Assembly: GCF_017254835.1 (NCBI RefSeq)
Contig: NZ_JAFKCW010000001.1
Span: 1,353,063 to 1,417,062 of the forward strand
From: Algoriphagus aestuariicola
GTDB taxonomy: Bacteria > Bacteroidota > Bacteroidia > Cytophagales > Cyclobacteriaceae
Direction of reading: 5' to 3'
Length of the DNA stretch: 64,000 bases
The notes beneath the pieces are model-generated. The model saw only the letters and a list, made by a program, of their open reading frames with translations, made no database searches and was not told the origin of the DNA. This document shows positions 26,897 through 34,543 of the stretch, in pieces. Each line of letters begins with the position of its first letter. The first letter of the stretch is position 1. The position numbers and the translations under genes were made by a program.

Positions 26897-26924
26897 AAAA
26901 AAAGCCGGAACTTAGATTCCGGCT
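26897..26924 (-). terminator. Terminator between tolC-like gene and rhodanese gene
   Basis: Arms AGCCGGAA (26903-26910) and TTCCGGCT (26917-26924) form a perfect hairpin. On the minus strand it is followed by seven T, so it ends the PASTA/T9SS/rhodanese operon. It lies between convergent genes and may also act on the plus strand. Confidence 0.85.
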
Positions 26925-26930
26925 AGTTTA

Positions 26931-27227
26931 CTAAAGCGCTCTGTAGGCTAGTATCCCCCCGGGGACATTCCGCACTTGGCTAAAGCCCTTGCTTTCCAAA
27001 AACTTCTTGGCATTGCTGCTACGCGCGCCGGAGCGGCAGTGAACAACGATCTCTTCATCCTTGAACTTCTCCAGCTCGCTGATGCGGTGGGGCAGTTCAC
27101 CCAGGGGGATGTTTTTGGCTCCAAGATTGTCCTCTTCAAATTCCCATTCTTCACGGACGTCTAGAAAGTGGAATTTCTCCCCCTTTTCCAAGCGCCCTTT
27201 CAATTCTGATACTGTGATATCTTCCAT
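26931..27227 (-). CDS. Single-domain rhodanese-like sulfurtransferase
   Basis: The 98-aa product is one rhodanese domain: FLDVREEWEF (about 21-30), NIPLGELPHRI, and the active-site loop HCRSGARS with catalytic Cys64. It has no signal, so it is cytoplasmic. It may carry persulfide sulfur from thiosulfate or cysteine, or act in sulfur transfer generally. It is the last gene of a minus-strand run, starting one base after the stop of the T9SS-protein gene. The link with its neighbours is unclear and may be only positional. Confidence 0.92.
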   Translation of the reverse strand: MEDITVSELKGRLEKGEKFHFLDVREEWEFEEDNLGAKNIPLGELPHRISELEKFKDEEIVVHCRSGARSSNAKKFLESKGFSQVRNVPGGILAYRAL

Positions 27228-27228
27228 A

Positions 27229-29070
27229 TTATCTGTTGACTAAAATTCGGAATGACTGCGGCCCGGATTCTGAAAATAGGTTGATAACGTAGATACCAGG
27301 CCGCTGTCCTTCAAAATTAATGATTTCTCCGGCACCGTTCTTTTCCCGCGGTAACAAAATCTGCCTTCCAAAGGAGTCGAAAACCAAGAGTTCGGCAAAT
27401 TCCCCCTCAATATGTACGACGTCGACCGTAGGATTGGGGTAGATACGGAAGCTAGCTTTCGGAAGTTCGCTTTCTTCAAGTGGTGGTGCCAGAGAGACGT
27501 GTGGACGGATCATCAGCGAGCCTTTTACCTCCTCGTTTTGTATCCAGCCCCCACCCACATTGAAGAATATCTTTTCGCCATGGTCATTTACTTTGTCCAA
27601 GCCGACGTGGACAAAATCATTGGAAAACTGGGTAAAGCCCACATGGAATTGACCAGAAACCCGAAGGTTGGTATCCAGTTCATAATAGGAATAAGCCTGG
27701 CCCGGCTCCTTTACCGGAATCAGGGATTCTTTGACCAAGAGGGGGCTTTGCCCGAGCTCGTCCCAAACCACGATGTCCAGCGCCTGATTAGCCTGTGCAG
27801 CATTGGTAAAGTTGATGGAAATCCCTTTGAGGTAGACGGGCTGTGGGGTGTTAAACAGGACGGCTAATTGCCCGGAACGTTGGTTGATCCCCGCGGAATA
27901 GTCTGCTGATCCATTGTCGTAGGCAAAGAAATCACGAATGGGAAAGACGGTCTTTGCGGTATCGTTTTTCCGGAAATCCACCGACTCATATCGGATCGTG
28001 TCACCATTTTGTAGCTGGAACAAAAAACCATCCCCGGAAGTCAGTGCTGTGGTGATGACCAGATCGGTCTGTGAGGATGGAAGTGGGATATCTTCAAATT
28101 CTCGACTGAGAAAAGTCCGTCTCTCCAAGGCATTGGGCACGGGGTTGAATGGTGTGTCCTCATTGACGGATAGGATTGGACTACCTAGGCTATCCTTTAG
28201 GTCAATGGAGTATTCCATCGCCCGAAAGCGGTTTTCCAGGTTAAGAAATTCGTTTTGCACTTGGGTCCAAAGTCCGGTTTGCTCTTGTTGCAGCAATTCC
28301 AGTGGATAGGCACTATAATCTCCCAAGCTGAGCTGGTTGCGGCGGGTGAGCGCTCTGTCCCTGTGGAAAAGATCGGTTTCGCTTCGGTTATAGCCTAAAT
28401 AGACATAGTCTATCAGCCAGCTGTCGAAGGGGCCGACTTGTCTTCCGTTGGAAAAGAAGCGGAATTGAAAGTCCGCATGCTGCCACTCCGGCTGGATTTT
28501 TACGATTTCTTGGGTGAAGTTTTCTCTGTCCAGGTCTTCACCTCCTGGCTGGACCCAAATGGTGTTCCAAGTGCCAGCGGCATCCAATATCTGCAGTGTC
28601 AGTCTGTCCCTAGTATCGGGGGCTTCAGCTTTTCCCCCAGCTTGCCAAAAAAAACTCAAATAAAGGCTTTCGCGCTGGGATGCTGTCAGCGCGCTGAGGT
28701 CAAACGCTTTGCTGCTCAGGAAGTCGCTCTCCCCTTGGTCGCGGATCTGCAGGGAATAGGGGCGGCCATTTTGATCTACGCCGTTGAATAGGATTTGGCC
28801 TAACGAAGGCGCATTCTGTCCGATAGTCTCGGTGTAAGATGCACCGGATACTGTCCACCGGAGCGTGTCGATGCCATCGGAAAAATCATCCCAAAAAGGC
28901 AATATATTATGCGACACAACTCGGGCTTTGGACTTGTTTCGGTTTTGATCCGAAAATCCATCCTGATGCACCGGGCCGAATTCCACAAACTGGGCTAAGC
29001 TTCTTTGACTTTGCAGCAGCAGCATCGCAAAGCAGAAAAAATATATCCAGCGTGCAAGCTTGTGTTTCAA
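27229..29070 (-). CDS. Type IX-secreted protein with C-terminal sorting domain
   Basis: The 613-aa product has a signal peptide (about 1-26, RSLAQ). The large central part is beta-rich and not recognised, with LamG-like stretches such as SLYLSFFWQAGG and a C-terminal part. Its end (about 535-613) is a clear T9SS type A sorting domain: SFRIYPNPTVDVVHIEG, LLVFDSFGRQIL, RPGIYVINLF and a final FRILVNR. It is thus sent across the outer membrane and probably cell-surface attached. It lies 4 bp after the PASTA-protein gene and 1 bp before the rhodanese gene, forming an operon. Function unknown. Confidence 0.9.
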   Translation of the reverse strand: MKHKLARWIYFFCFAMLLLQSQRSLAQFVEFGPVHQDGFSDQNRNKSKARVVSHNILPFWDDFSDGIDTLRWTVSGASYTETIGQNAPSLGQILFNGVDQNGRPYSLQIRDQGESDFLSSKAFDLSALTASQRESLYLSFFWQAGGKAEAPDTRDRLTLQILDAAGTWNTIWVQPGGEDLDRENFTQEIVKIQPEWQHADFQFRFFSNGRQVGPFDSWLIDYVYLGYNRSETDLFHRDRALTRRNQLSLGDYSAYPLELLQQEQTGLWTQVQNEFLNLENRFRAMEYSIDLKDSLGSPILSVNEDTPFNPVPNALERRTFLSREFEDIPLPSSQTDLVITTALTSGDGFLFQLQNGDTIRYESVDFRKNDTAKTVFPIRDFFAYDNGSADYSAGINQRSGQLAVLFNTPQPVYLKGISINFTNAAQANQALDIVVWDELGQSPLLVKESLIPVKEPGQAYSYYELDTNLRVSGQFHVGFTQFSNDFVHVGLDKVNDHGEKIFFNVGGGWIQNEEVKGSLMIRPHVSLAPPLEESELPKASFRIYPNPTVDVVHIEGEFAELLVFDSFGRQILLPREKNGAGEIINFEGQRPGIYVINLFSESGPQSFRILVNR

Positions 29071-29074
29071 ATCC

Positions 29075-29830
29075 TTAATTTTTGGATATCCAGATATTGA
29101 TCAAATCGCCAGTTCTGACTTCTGTTCCGGCTGGAGGAGCCTGTAAGAATATTTTTCCGGCAGCAACCGAGTCCGTCTCGCTAAAGTTCTTGTTCCCTAA
29201 CCGCAAGCCATAGCCAAGGATGAGAAACTCGGCATCTTCCTCCTCCATACCCGTCAAATCCGGTACCAAGAGCAACTGATTGCCCATGCCATCTCCGACC
29301 GTCAGGTCGATTCTGGCTCCCTTTGGGATTTCAAATCCTTCTTTGACAGTCACTCCACGGTATCGCTGCTCCAATACTACATTGATGCCGATGTCGGGTA
29401 CATAGACAATGTCGCCTCGTTCGAGCCCAATATTGGCCAAGATTTCTTGGACGTTCTTCAAAGGCATGTTGACCAAATTGGGCATCTTGATCAGGGGGGC
29501 ATTGCGGGCATTCAGAGTGAGATAGATCTTTCTTCCGCTTTTCACTTGGGAGTTTGCCGCTGGGATCTGCTTGAGGATAGCCAAGGCAGGGAGCTCGGTG
29601 CTAAAGCCTGAATCAAGAGAGACCTCATATTGCAGTCCGGTGTTTTCGAGCAAGTTGCTCGCTTCTTGATACTCATAGCCTGACAAATCAGGTACGGAGA
29701 CCGTTTCTCCGTGGTTGGTGTAGAGGGGCAGATATACTTTGAGAAAAAGAAATCCTAAGAGAATGCCGAGTGCGATGATGATCAGCAGGTTAATCAGGAT
29801 TTTTTTGATCGAATAATTGAAGGAATTCAT
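29075..29830 (-). CDS. Membrane-anchored protein with three PASTA domains
   Basis: The 251-aa product has a short cytoplasmic N-terminus, one membrane helix (about 12-33) and three extracytoplasmic PASTA repeats. The repeats begin at VSVPDLSGYEYQEASNLLEN (about 44), IKMPNLVNMPLKNVQEILA (about 114) and LLVPDLTGMEEEDAEFLI (about 192). PASTA domains bind muropeptides or beta-lactams in Ser/Thr kinases and penicillin-binding proteins. Here there is neither kinase nor transpeptidase, a form common in Bacteroidota, so it may be a stand-alone cell-wall-sensing or scaffolding protein. It is the first gene of the operon with the T9SS and rhodanese genes. Confidence 0.93.
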   Translation of the reverse strand: MNSFNYSIKKILINLLIIIALGILLGFLFLKVYLPLYTNHGETVSVPDLSGYEYQEASNLLENTGLQYEVSLDSGFSTELPALAILKQIPAANSQVKSGRKIYLTLNARNAPLIKMPNLVNMPLKNVQEILANIGLERGDIVYVPDIGINVVLEQRYRGVTVKEGFEIPKGARIDLTVGDGMGNQLLLVPDLTGMEEEDAEFLILGYGLRLGNKNFSETDSVAAGKIFLQAPPAGTEVRTGDLINIWISKN

Positions 29831-29913
29831 CGGGAAATAGTGTCAGTCTAAGATAGCTGGTTTTTTGGTCGGTTGAGGAACAAATTTGTCAAAAACAACC
29901 CAATCCCTCAGAC

Positions 29914-29943
29914 AAAAAACAAGCCGAAGCGTGTTCCCTCGGC
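29914..29943 (-). terminator. Terminator after the M43 protease gene
   Basis: On the minus strand, GCCGA and TCGGC arms (29923-29927 and 29939-29943) flank an 11-nt loop and are followed by a T-rich tail (TTGTTTTTTG). It lies 11 bp after the protease stop. Confidence 0.65.
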
Positions 29944-29953
29944 GTATTTTAGA

Positions 29954-32900
29954 TTAATTAATAATCAGACGCTTCATTTCCACCAGAGAATTTCCGGAGA
30001 TCCGAATTAGGTACACCCCAGTTCTGAAGAGTTCGGTGCTGAAGGTATAAGTCTGGTTTAGCGTGCCGGGATACACCACTTCATGGACAATGCTCCCATT
30101 GGACGAAATGATTTGTATGGTAACTTCATCTCTCGTGGGAAGGTTGAATGCGAGGCTGAAGCGATCTCTTGCGGGATTGGGATAAAGCGTGCTGCTACCT
30201 TCGGTCGGGATGACTGGCTCAGGATTAGCATTGAGGAAGAGCTCAATATTGTCCAAGTAGACGGGGGAGTTGGAACTGCCAGCTACTGTCAATACAAATG
30301 CAATTCGTGCCCTTTCGCTGCCAGATCCAGCGATGCTGCTGAGGTCAACATACTTTCGGGCATAGTCGCCTTCGGAGTTGGGATTGGCTTCACCTACGGT
30401 GACGGTTGATAGTTCCTGTCCCGCTGCAGACCAAACTTCGCTGTAAGTCATTCCACCGTCTCTGCTGGCTAGGAGTGAAAGCCTAGTGTCTGGATCTACC
30501 TGACCGGATGCAAGGTCAAAGAATACGCTGGCTTGGCTAGACAGGGTAAGATCAAAGGTAGGCGTACCGAGCCAATAGCTATTTCCGGCAATTCCGTTTT
30601 CCAGTACCGCAGCATTGTCAAAGCCGGTGTCAGAGCTTACCGATCTGGCCGTCCAAGCTGTCAAGTCATTTTCTGGGTTGATGGTAAGCCAAGTACCCAA
30701 GCCGTTGCTGTCGAATTTTTGTCTCCACGGTGCGGTGATGGAATCGACACTTTCCAGATGATACCTGCTGACTATAGCTGGTGAATCTCCATTTTGATCA
30801 AAGTTTGGCTCAGAAACCGAGAAACGCAGCCTGTTTTTTCCTTGCTGGGTCGAATTAGGCACTTCCACTTCTACTTCCTCCCCTGGAGCCATGTTCAATT
30901 CGGTAACTGCATAGGACTCTGGGACAGACACGTTGCTTGTCCTGTTGAAGACAAACTTGGATATGGTGAGATTTCCACTATTGCTAACCCGCACGATCTC
31001 GTCAGTGTGGCTTCCTGTATTGATTGGAGTAGGGATCAATACTTCTTCGATTGTCACGCCGTAGTTGAGCTCTTCGGTAGGTAGGATTCGGATATTTCGC
31101 AGGTAGATATTGTTGCCGTAGGCATTTTTGTTGACTATGGCAATGCGCACCTTACCCAAACCCTGAAAACTACTCAGGTTGAAGATTTCGGTTCGGAATT
31201 GATCTGTTGAGGTAGGGATGAATTCTTCAATGGTAGAAGGGGATGTCTCCAACCTGACTCCCGATTTTTGATACTTGACATCAACCAAATCAAAATTGGC
31301 GCTACAGTCCTCCGACACGGAAATCAGCAATTCGTCTTCGTAGCCGGCCTGGTCATAGGGGGCGTGGGCAACTTCGAAAACGAGTTGTGCATTGGGGTAT
31401 CTGTCGAGATCGATGATGGGAGAGATGAAATAGTCGTATTGTCCCGGTGCCTCGTACTCGTAGTTGCGGAAGTACACCGCCTGTTGGTTTTGTCCATTCA
31501 GGGTAAGGCTTGTGTTCCGCCAAGTCATGCTTTGGTCGGGATTGGATACAACCCAGTCGCCGGGGAAGTTTTGTGGATCGAATGTATATGGAAGGCTGAT
31601 TTCTCCCTGTAGAACAGGGCTGGAGCTCAGGGAGTTGTTTTCGGCGTTTTCGTCACCTTGGTCATTTACCTGGGTGATTTCAAACTGGACAAAATTATTG
31701 CTTGGCTGGAGTTGGTAGGAGCTGAAGGTAAGGATAGCTTGTTCGCCGGTTTCCAGGTTCACTGCAAAACGTCTGTTTTCGATCAACACTCCATTGTTTC
31801 TAAACTCCACTCTTGCTGAAGTTACTCGGCCTGTACCTGCATTTTGGACCACAACCTGCGGAACCACAGTGAGTTCACAGATGGCATCGACGGGCTGTAG
31901 GATCTGGGCCAAGGACAAGTCGCGTTCGGCCAAGACAGGCTCTTGGGTAGCCCGGTTATTGACTAGAGTAACTCTGCGGGGGCTGTTTTCCAAAACTACA
32001 TTGAACCGTTCAATTTGGCCGTTGGTAAACAAATTCATGCAAGCGTCCGGTGTATAATCCATGAAGTTTTGGATCATGTTGCTTACTCCACAGGAAGTTT
32101 TGCTTGGATTGCTGTTGCACAGGTTGTTGGAAGCGTCTTGGATTGGCGTGTCAGTGACGAAATCGTCCACATCGCAGCCTCCATCGCCCCAAATGTGGCG
32201 TAGCCCAAAGTAATGGCCAACCTCGTGGGTGGCGGTTCTGCCTAGAGAAGCTGAAACCGCACTGCCTCCCGCTCCAAAGTACCGGTAGTCTATTGTGACG
32301 CCGTCGATGTTTGCTGGAGTGGGGGAGAAATTAAGCCCGGGGAGGTCGGATAGGGGAAAGGTAGCGTATCCTATGTAGGGGGAAACCAATGGGACCACCC
32401 AGATATTCATGTATTCGTCCGGATTCCACTGACTGGTTTGTCCGATCAGCGTGGCGTCTGAATTTGGGTCGTAAGTGCTTTTACTTCCTTGTACTCGCAC
32501 GATTCCTGAGGTAGGAAGACCGTCCGGATCCTGCTTGGCAAGTACAAATTCTATGTTTGCGTCAGCTGCGACTGGAAGAAATTCAGCTGGGGTAAGGCTA
32601 GCATCTGCATTGAGTCGTCGGAAATCCTCATTCAAAATCCGGATTTGTTCCAAAATCTGTGAGTCTGGAATATTGGCTCCGGTGCCCACTGAGGTGCCAT
32701 TGTGGATGACATGGACTACTACTGGTATGAGACGCGGGTCTTCCTGTAGGCGAGCAATCTGTGGAACCGTTTTCCGGATTTCGATTTTTTGGTCTATCCA
32801 ATCTTCGAAGAATCCTTCCGAACCGAAGTACCCCATTTCTTTTTCAATTCTTGCTTGAATCAGCGTGTGGGCACATTTTTCGGAATGGGAATGGGCAATT

Positions 32901-33022
32901 GAAGTCCCGGGCACCGAAGAGGGATCCAGGGATGTGATCTTTTGTCCAAAGGAATCAGCCGACAGGAAAGTCAATCCCTTGATCAATAGGATTAAGCCAA
33001 TAACCCGGAAACCTTTTTTCAT
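29954..33022 (-). CDS. Secreted M43-family (cytophagalysin/pappalysin-type) metalloprotease with T9SS domain
   Basis: The 1022-aa product has a signal peptide (about 1-26). The catalytic domain (about 95-350) carries the zinc motif HEVGHYFGLRH (His266, Glu267, His270, His276) and a Met-turn MIQNFMDYT, typical of M43 metzincins. It is followed by beta-sandwich modules of the CARDB and MAM/jelly-roll kinds (DNIELFLNA near 945), and ends with a T9SS sorting domain (STLYPNPARDRFSLAF ... VYLIRISGNSLVEMKRLIIN). It is predicted to be exported and surface attached or released. It starts only 11 bp after the nfu gene, so it is probably co-transcribed with the Fe-S genes although its function looks unrelated. 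Confidence 0.94.
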   Translation of the reverse strand: MKKGFRVIGLILLIKGLTFLSADSFGQKITSLDPSSVPGTSIAHSHSEKCAHTLIQARIEKEMGYFGSEGFFEDWIDQKIEIRKTVPQIARLQEDPRLIPVVVHVIHNGTSVGTGANIPDSQILEQIRILNEDFRRLNADASLTPAEFLPVAADANIEFVLAKQDPDGLPTSGIVRVQGSKSTYDPNSDATLIGQTSQWNPDEYMNIWVVPLVSPYIGYATFPLSDLPGLNFSPTPANIDGVTIDYRYFGAGGSAVSASLGRTATHEVGHYFGLRHIWGDGGCDVDDFVTDTPIQDASNNLCNSNPSKTSCGVSNMIQNFMDYTPDACMNLFTNGQIERFNVVLENSPRRVTLVNNRATQEPVLAERDLSLAQILQPVDAICELTVVPQVVVQNAGTGRVTSARVEFRNNGVLIENRRFAVNLETGEQAILTFSSYQLQPSNNFVQFEITQVNDQGDENAENNSLSSSPVLQGEISLPYTFDPQNFPGDWVVSNPDQSMTWRNTSLTLNGQNQQAVYFRNYEYEAPGQYDYFISPIIDLDRYPNAQLVFEVAHAPYDQAGYEDELLISVSEDCSANFDLVDVKYQKSGVRLETSPSTIEEFIPTSTDQFRTEIFNLSSFQGLGKVRIAIVNKNAYGNNIYLRNIRILPTEELNYGVTIEEVLIPTPINTGSHTDEIVRVSNSGNLTISKFVFNRTSNVSVPESYAVTELNMAPGEEVEVEVPNSTQQGKNRLRFSVSEPNFDQNGDSPAIVSRYHLESVDSITAPWRQKFDSNGLGTWLTINPENDLTAWTARSVSSDTGFDNAAVLENGIAGNSYWLGTPTFDLTLSSQASVFFDLASGQVDPDTRLSLLASRDGGMTYSEVWSAAGQELSTVTVGEANPNSEGDYARKYVDLSSIAGSGSERARIAFVLTVAGSSNSPVYLDNIELFLNANPEPVIPTEGSSTLYPNPARDRFSLAFNLPTRDEVTIQIISSNGSIVHEVVYPGTLNQTYTFSTELFRTGVYLIRISGNSLVEMKRLIIN

Positions 33023-33033
33023 TCAGAGGGAAA

Positions 33034-33282
33034 TCAGGCTACAGTTAGATTGACGGCTTCCACCCGGGTGATTTCGGGGATTGCTCGTTTGATAGCCTCT
33101 TCCACTCCAGCTTTCAAGGTCATCGTTGACATGGGGCATGAACCACAATTACCCATCATTTCGATTTTCAAGACCAAATCGTCAGTGAGTTCAACGATGC
33201 GCACATTACCGCCGTCTGCCTCCAGATAGGGCCTGATCGTGTCTAGGGCGAATTCAATTTTTTCTCTCAGTCCAGCTTCCAT
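33034..33282 (-). CDS. NifU C-terminal-domain (Nfu) iron-sulfur scaffold protein
   Basis: The 82-aa product is a bare NifU-C/Nfu domain with YLEADGGNVRIVEL and the cluster-binding GNCGSCPMS, Cys46 and Cys49. Nfu proteins carry 4Fe-4S clusters to target apoproteins. It begins 6 bp after the mrp gene, another Fe-S carrier, supporting a shared role in cluster delivery. The size is normal for Bacteroidota single-domain Nfu proteins. Confidence 0.95.
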   Translation of the reverse strand: MEAGLREKIEFALDTIRPYLEADGGNVRIVELTDDLVLKIEMMGNCGSCPMSTMTLKAGVEEAIKRAIPEITRVEAVNLTVA

Positions 33283-33288
33283 TATTGC

Positions 33289-34383
33289 TTATGCTTTTAC
33301 TTCTACAATTGACGTTTTTTCGATTGAAGCATTCCGAATTGCCACCTGGCGGGCAACAGACTCGGCCAACTCCATATACGCATCCTTGGTCTGGCCGTTT
33401 TTCAACACAGCAGGGTATCCTGTGTCGCCGCTTTCTCTGATGCTTTGCACGATGGGAATCTCACCTAGAAACGGTACCGCGTATTTCTCGGCCAGCTTTT
33501 TACCTCCCTCTTTGCCGAAGATGTAGTATTTGTTTTCGGGCAATTCCGCAGGCGTAAAGTAAGCCATATTTTCAACAACACCTAAGACAGGTACGTTAAT
33601 TTGGGGCTGTCTGAACATAGAAAGGCCCTTGTTTGCGTCAGCTAAGGCTACTTTTTGGGGAGTGGTCACGATTACAGCACCGGTCACTGGGACAGTCTGA
33701 ACCATCGTCAGGTGTATGTCCGAGGTACCCGGAGGTAGGTCAATCAGCAGATAGTCCAGTTCGCCCCATTCCACATCAGAGATAAATTGCCTCAAGGCGG
33801 AGCTTGCCATGGGGCCCCTCCAAACTACGGCACTGTCACTAGGGGTCAAAAATCCAATGGACATCAGTTTGACACCATATTGCGTGATGGGTACGATGAT
33901 GTTTTTGTCTTTGACCTTTTTAACCGTAGGTTGTTCGCCTTCCACATTGAACATGGTCGGAATAGACGGACCCGAAATATCGGCATCGACAAGTCCCACT
34001 TTGGCGCCAAGCTCAGCTAGGGCAACGGCCAAATTTACGGCGGTGGTAGACTTTCCCACTCCGCCTTTCCCTGATGCGATCGCAATGATGTTTTTTACCT
34101 CGGGCAGTATAGGGGCGGCATCTCTGACCGTGGTGACTTGAGAAGTCATGGTAATGTCCCAATCCCACCCCTTGCCATGGTCCTCCTGAAGCGCTTCGAT
34201 GCAATTGTTTTTGATTACTTCTTTTAAGGGGCAGGCAGGCGTGGTCAAGACAACCTTGAAGCTCACTTTTTTGTCCTCTATATGGATGCCCTGAATCATT
34301 CCCAACGTGACCAAATCCTTTTTAAGGTCTGGGTCCTGAACTCTGGAAAGCGATTTTCGGATGGATTCTGCAGTCAATTGCAT
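33289..34383 (-). CDS. Mrp/ApbC/NBP35-family P-loop iron-sulfur carrier
   Basis: The 364-aa product has an N-terminal MIP18/DUF59 domain (about 1-85, with TTPACPLKE). A ParA-like P-loop NTPase follows (about 96-350) with the deviant Walker A SGKGGVGKS (104-112), LVDADISGPS and LLIDLPPGTSD. Classical Mrp proteins have a CxxC just after ENMxYF; here residues 277-285 (TPAELPENK) contain no cysteine. This variant occurs widely in Bacteroidota, to my knowledge. It is the first gene of the mrp-nfu-protease run and is divergent from dnaG. It acts in the cytoplasm in Fe-S cluster assembly. Confidence 0.94.
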   Translation of the reverse strand: MQLTAESIRKSLSRVQDPDLKKDLVTLGMIQGIHIEDKKVSFKVVLTTPACPLKEVIKNNCIEALQEDHGKGWDWDITMTSQVTTVRDAAPILPEVKNIIAIASGKGGVGKSTTAVNLAVALAELGAKVGLVDADISGPSIPTMFNVEGEQPTVKKVKDKNIIVPITQYGVKLMSIGFLTPSDSAVVWRGPMASSALRQFISDVEWGELDYLLIDLPPGTSDIHLTMVQTVPVTGAVIVTTPQKVALADANKGLSMFRQPQINVPVLGVVENMAYFTPAELPENKYYIFGKEGGKKLAEKYAVPFLGEIPIVQSIRESGDTGYPAVLKNGQTKDAYMELAESVARQVAIRNASIEKTSIVEVKA

Positions 34384-34519
34384 TCGTAATTCTAAATTTT
34401 TGGCAAGTTACTCCAAGAATGTGGCTTTATGAAACCACTTTTGACTCCCGGTAAGGGACAACTCCAGCAAAGGGGAAATAGTTCTGCCGATTTCTCCCAT
34501 TAATTCTACCTGCAGCCCT

Positions 34520-34527
34520 TAACTTTG
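34520..34527 (+). promoter_or_regulatory. -7 element of the dnaG promoter
   Basis: TAACTTTG matches the Bacteroidota -7 consensus TAnnTTTG and ends 16 nt before the dnaG ATG, implying a very short leader. No convincing -33 TTTG was seen. Confidence 0.45.
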
Positions 34528-34543
34528 TCTACTTTCGATTATC

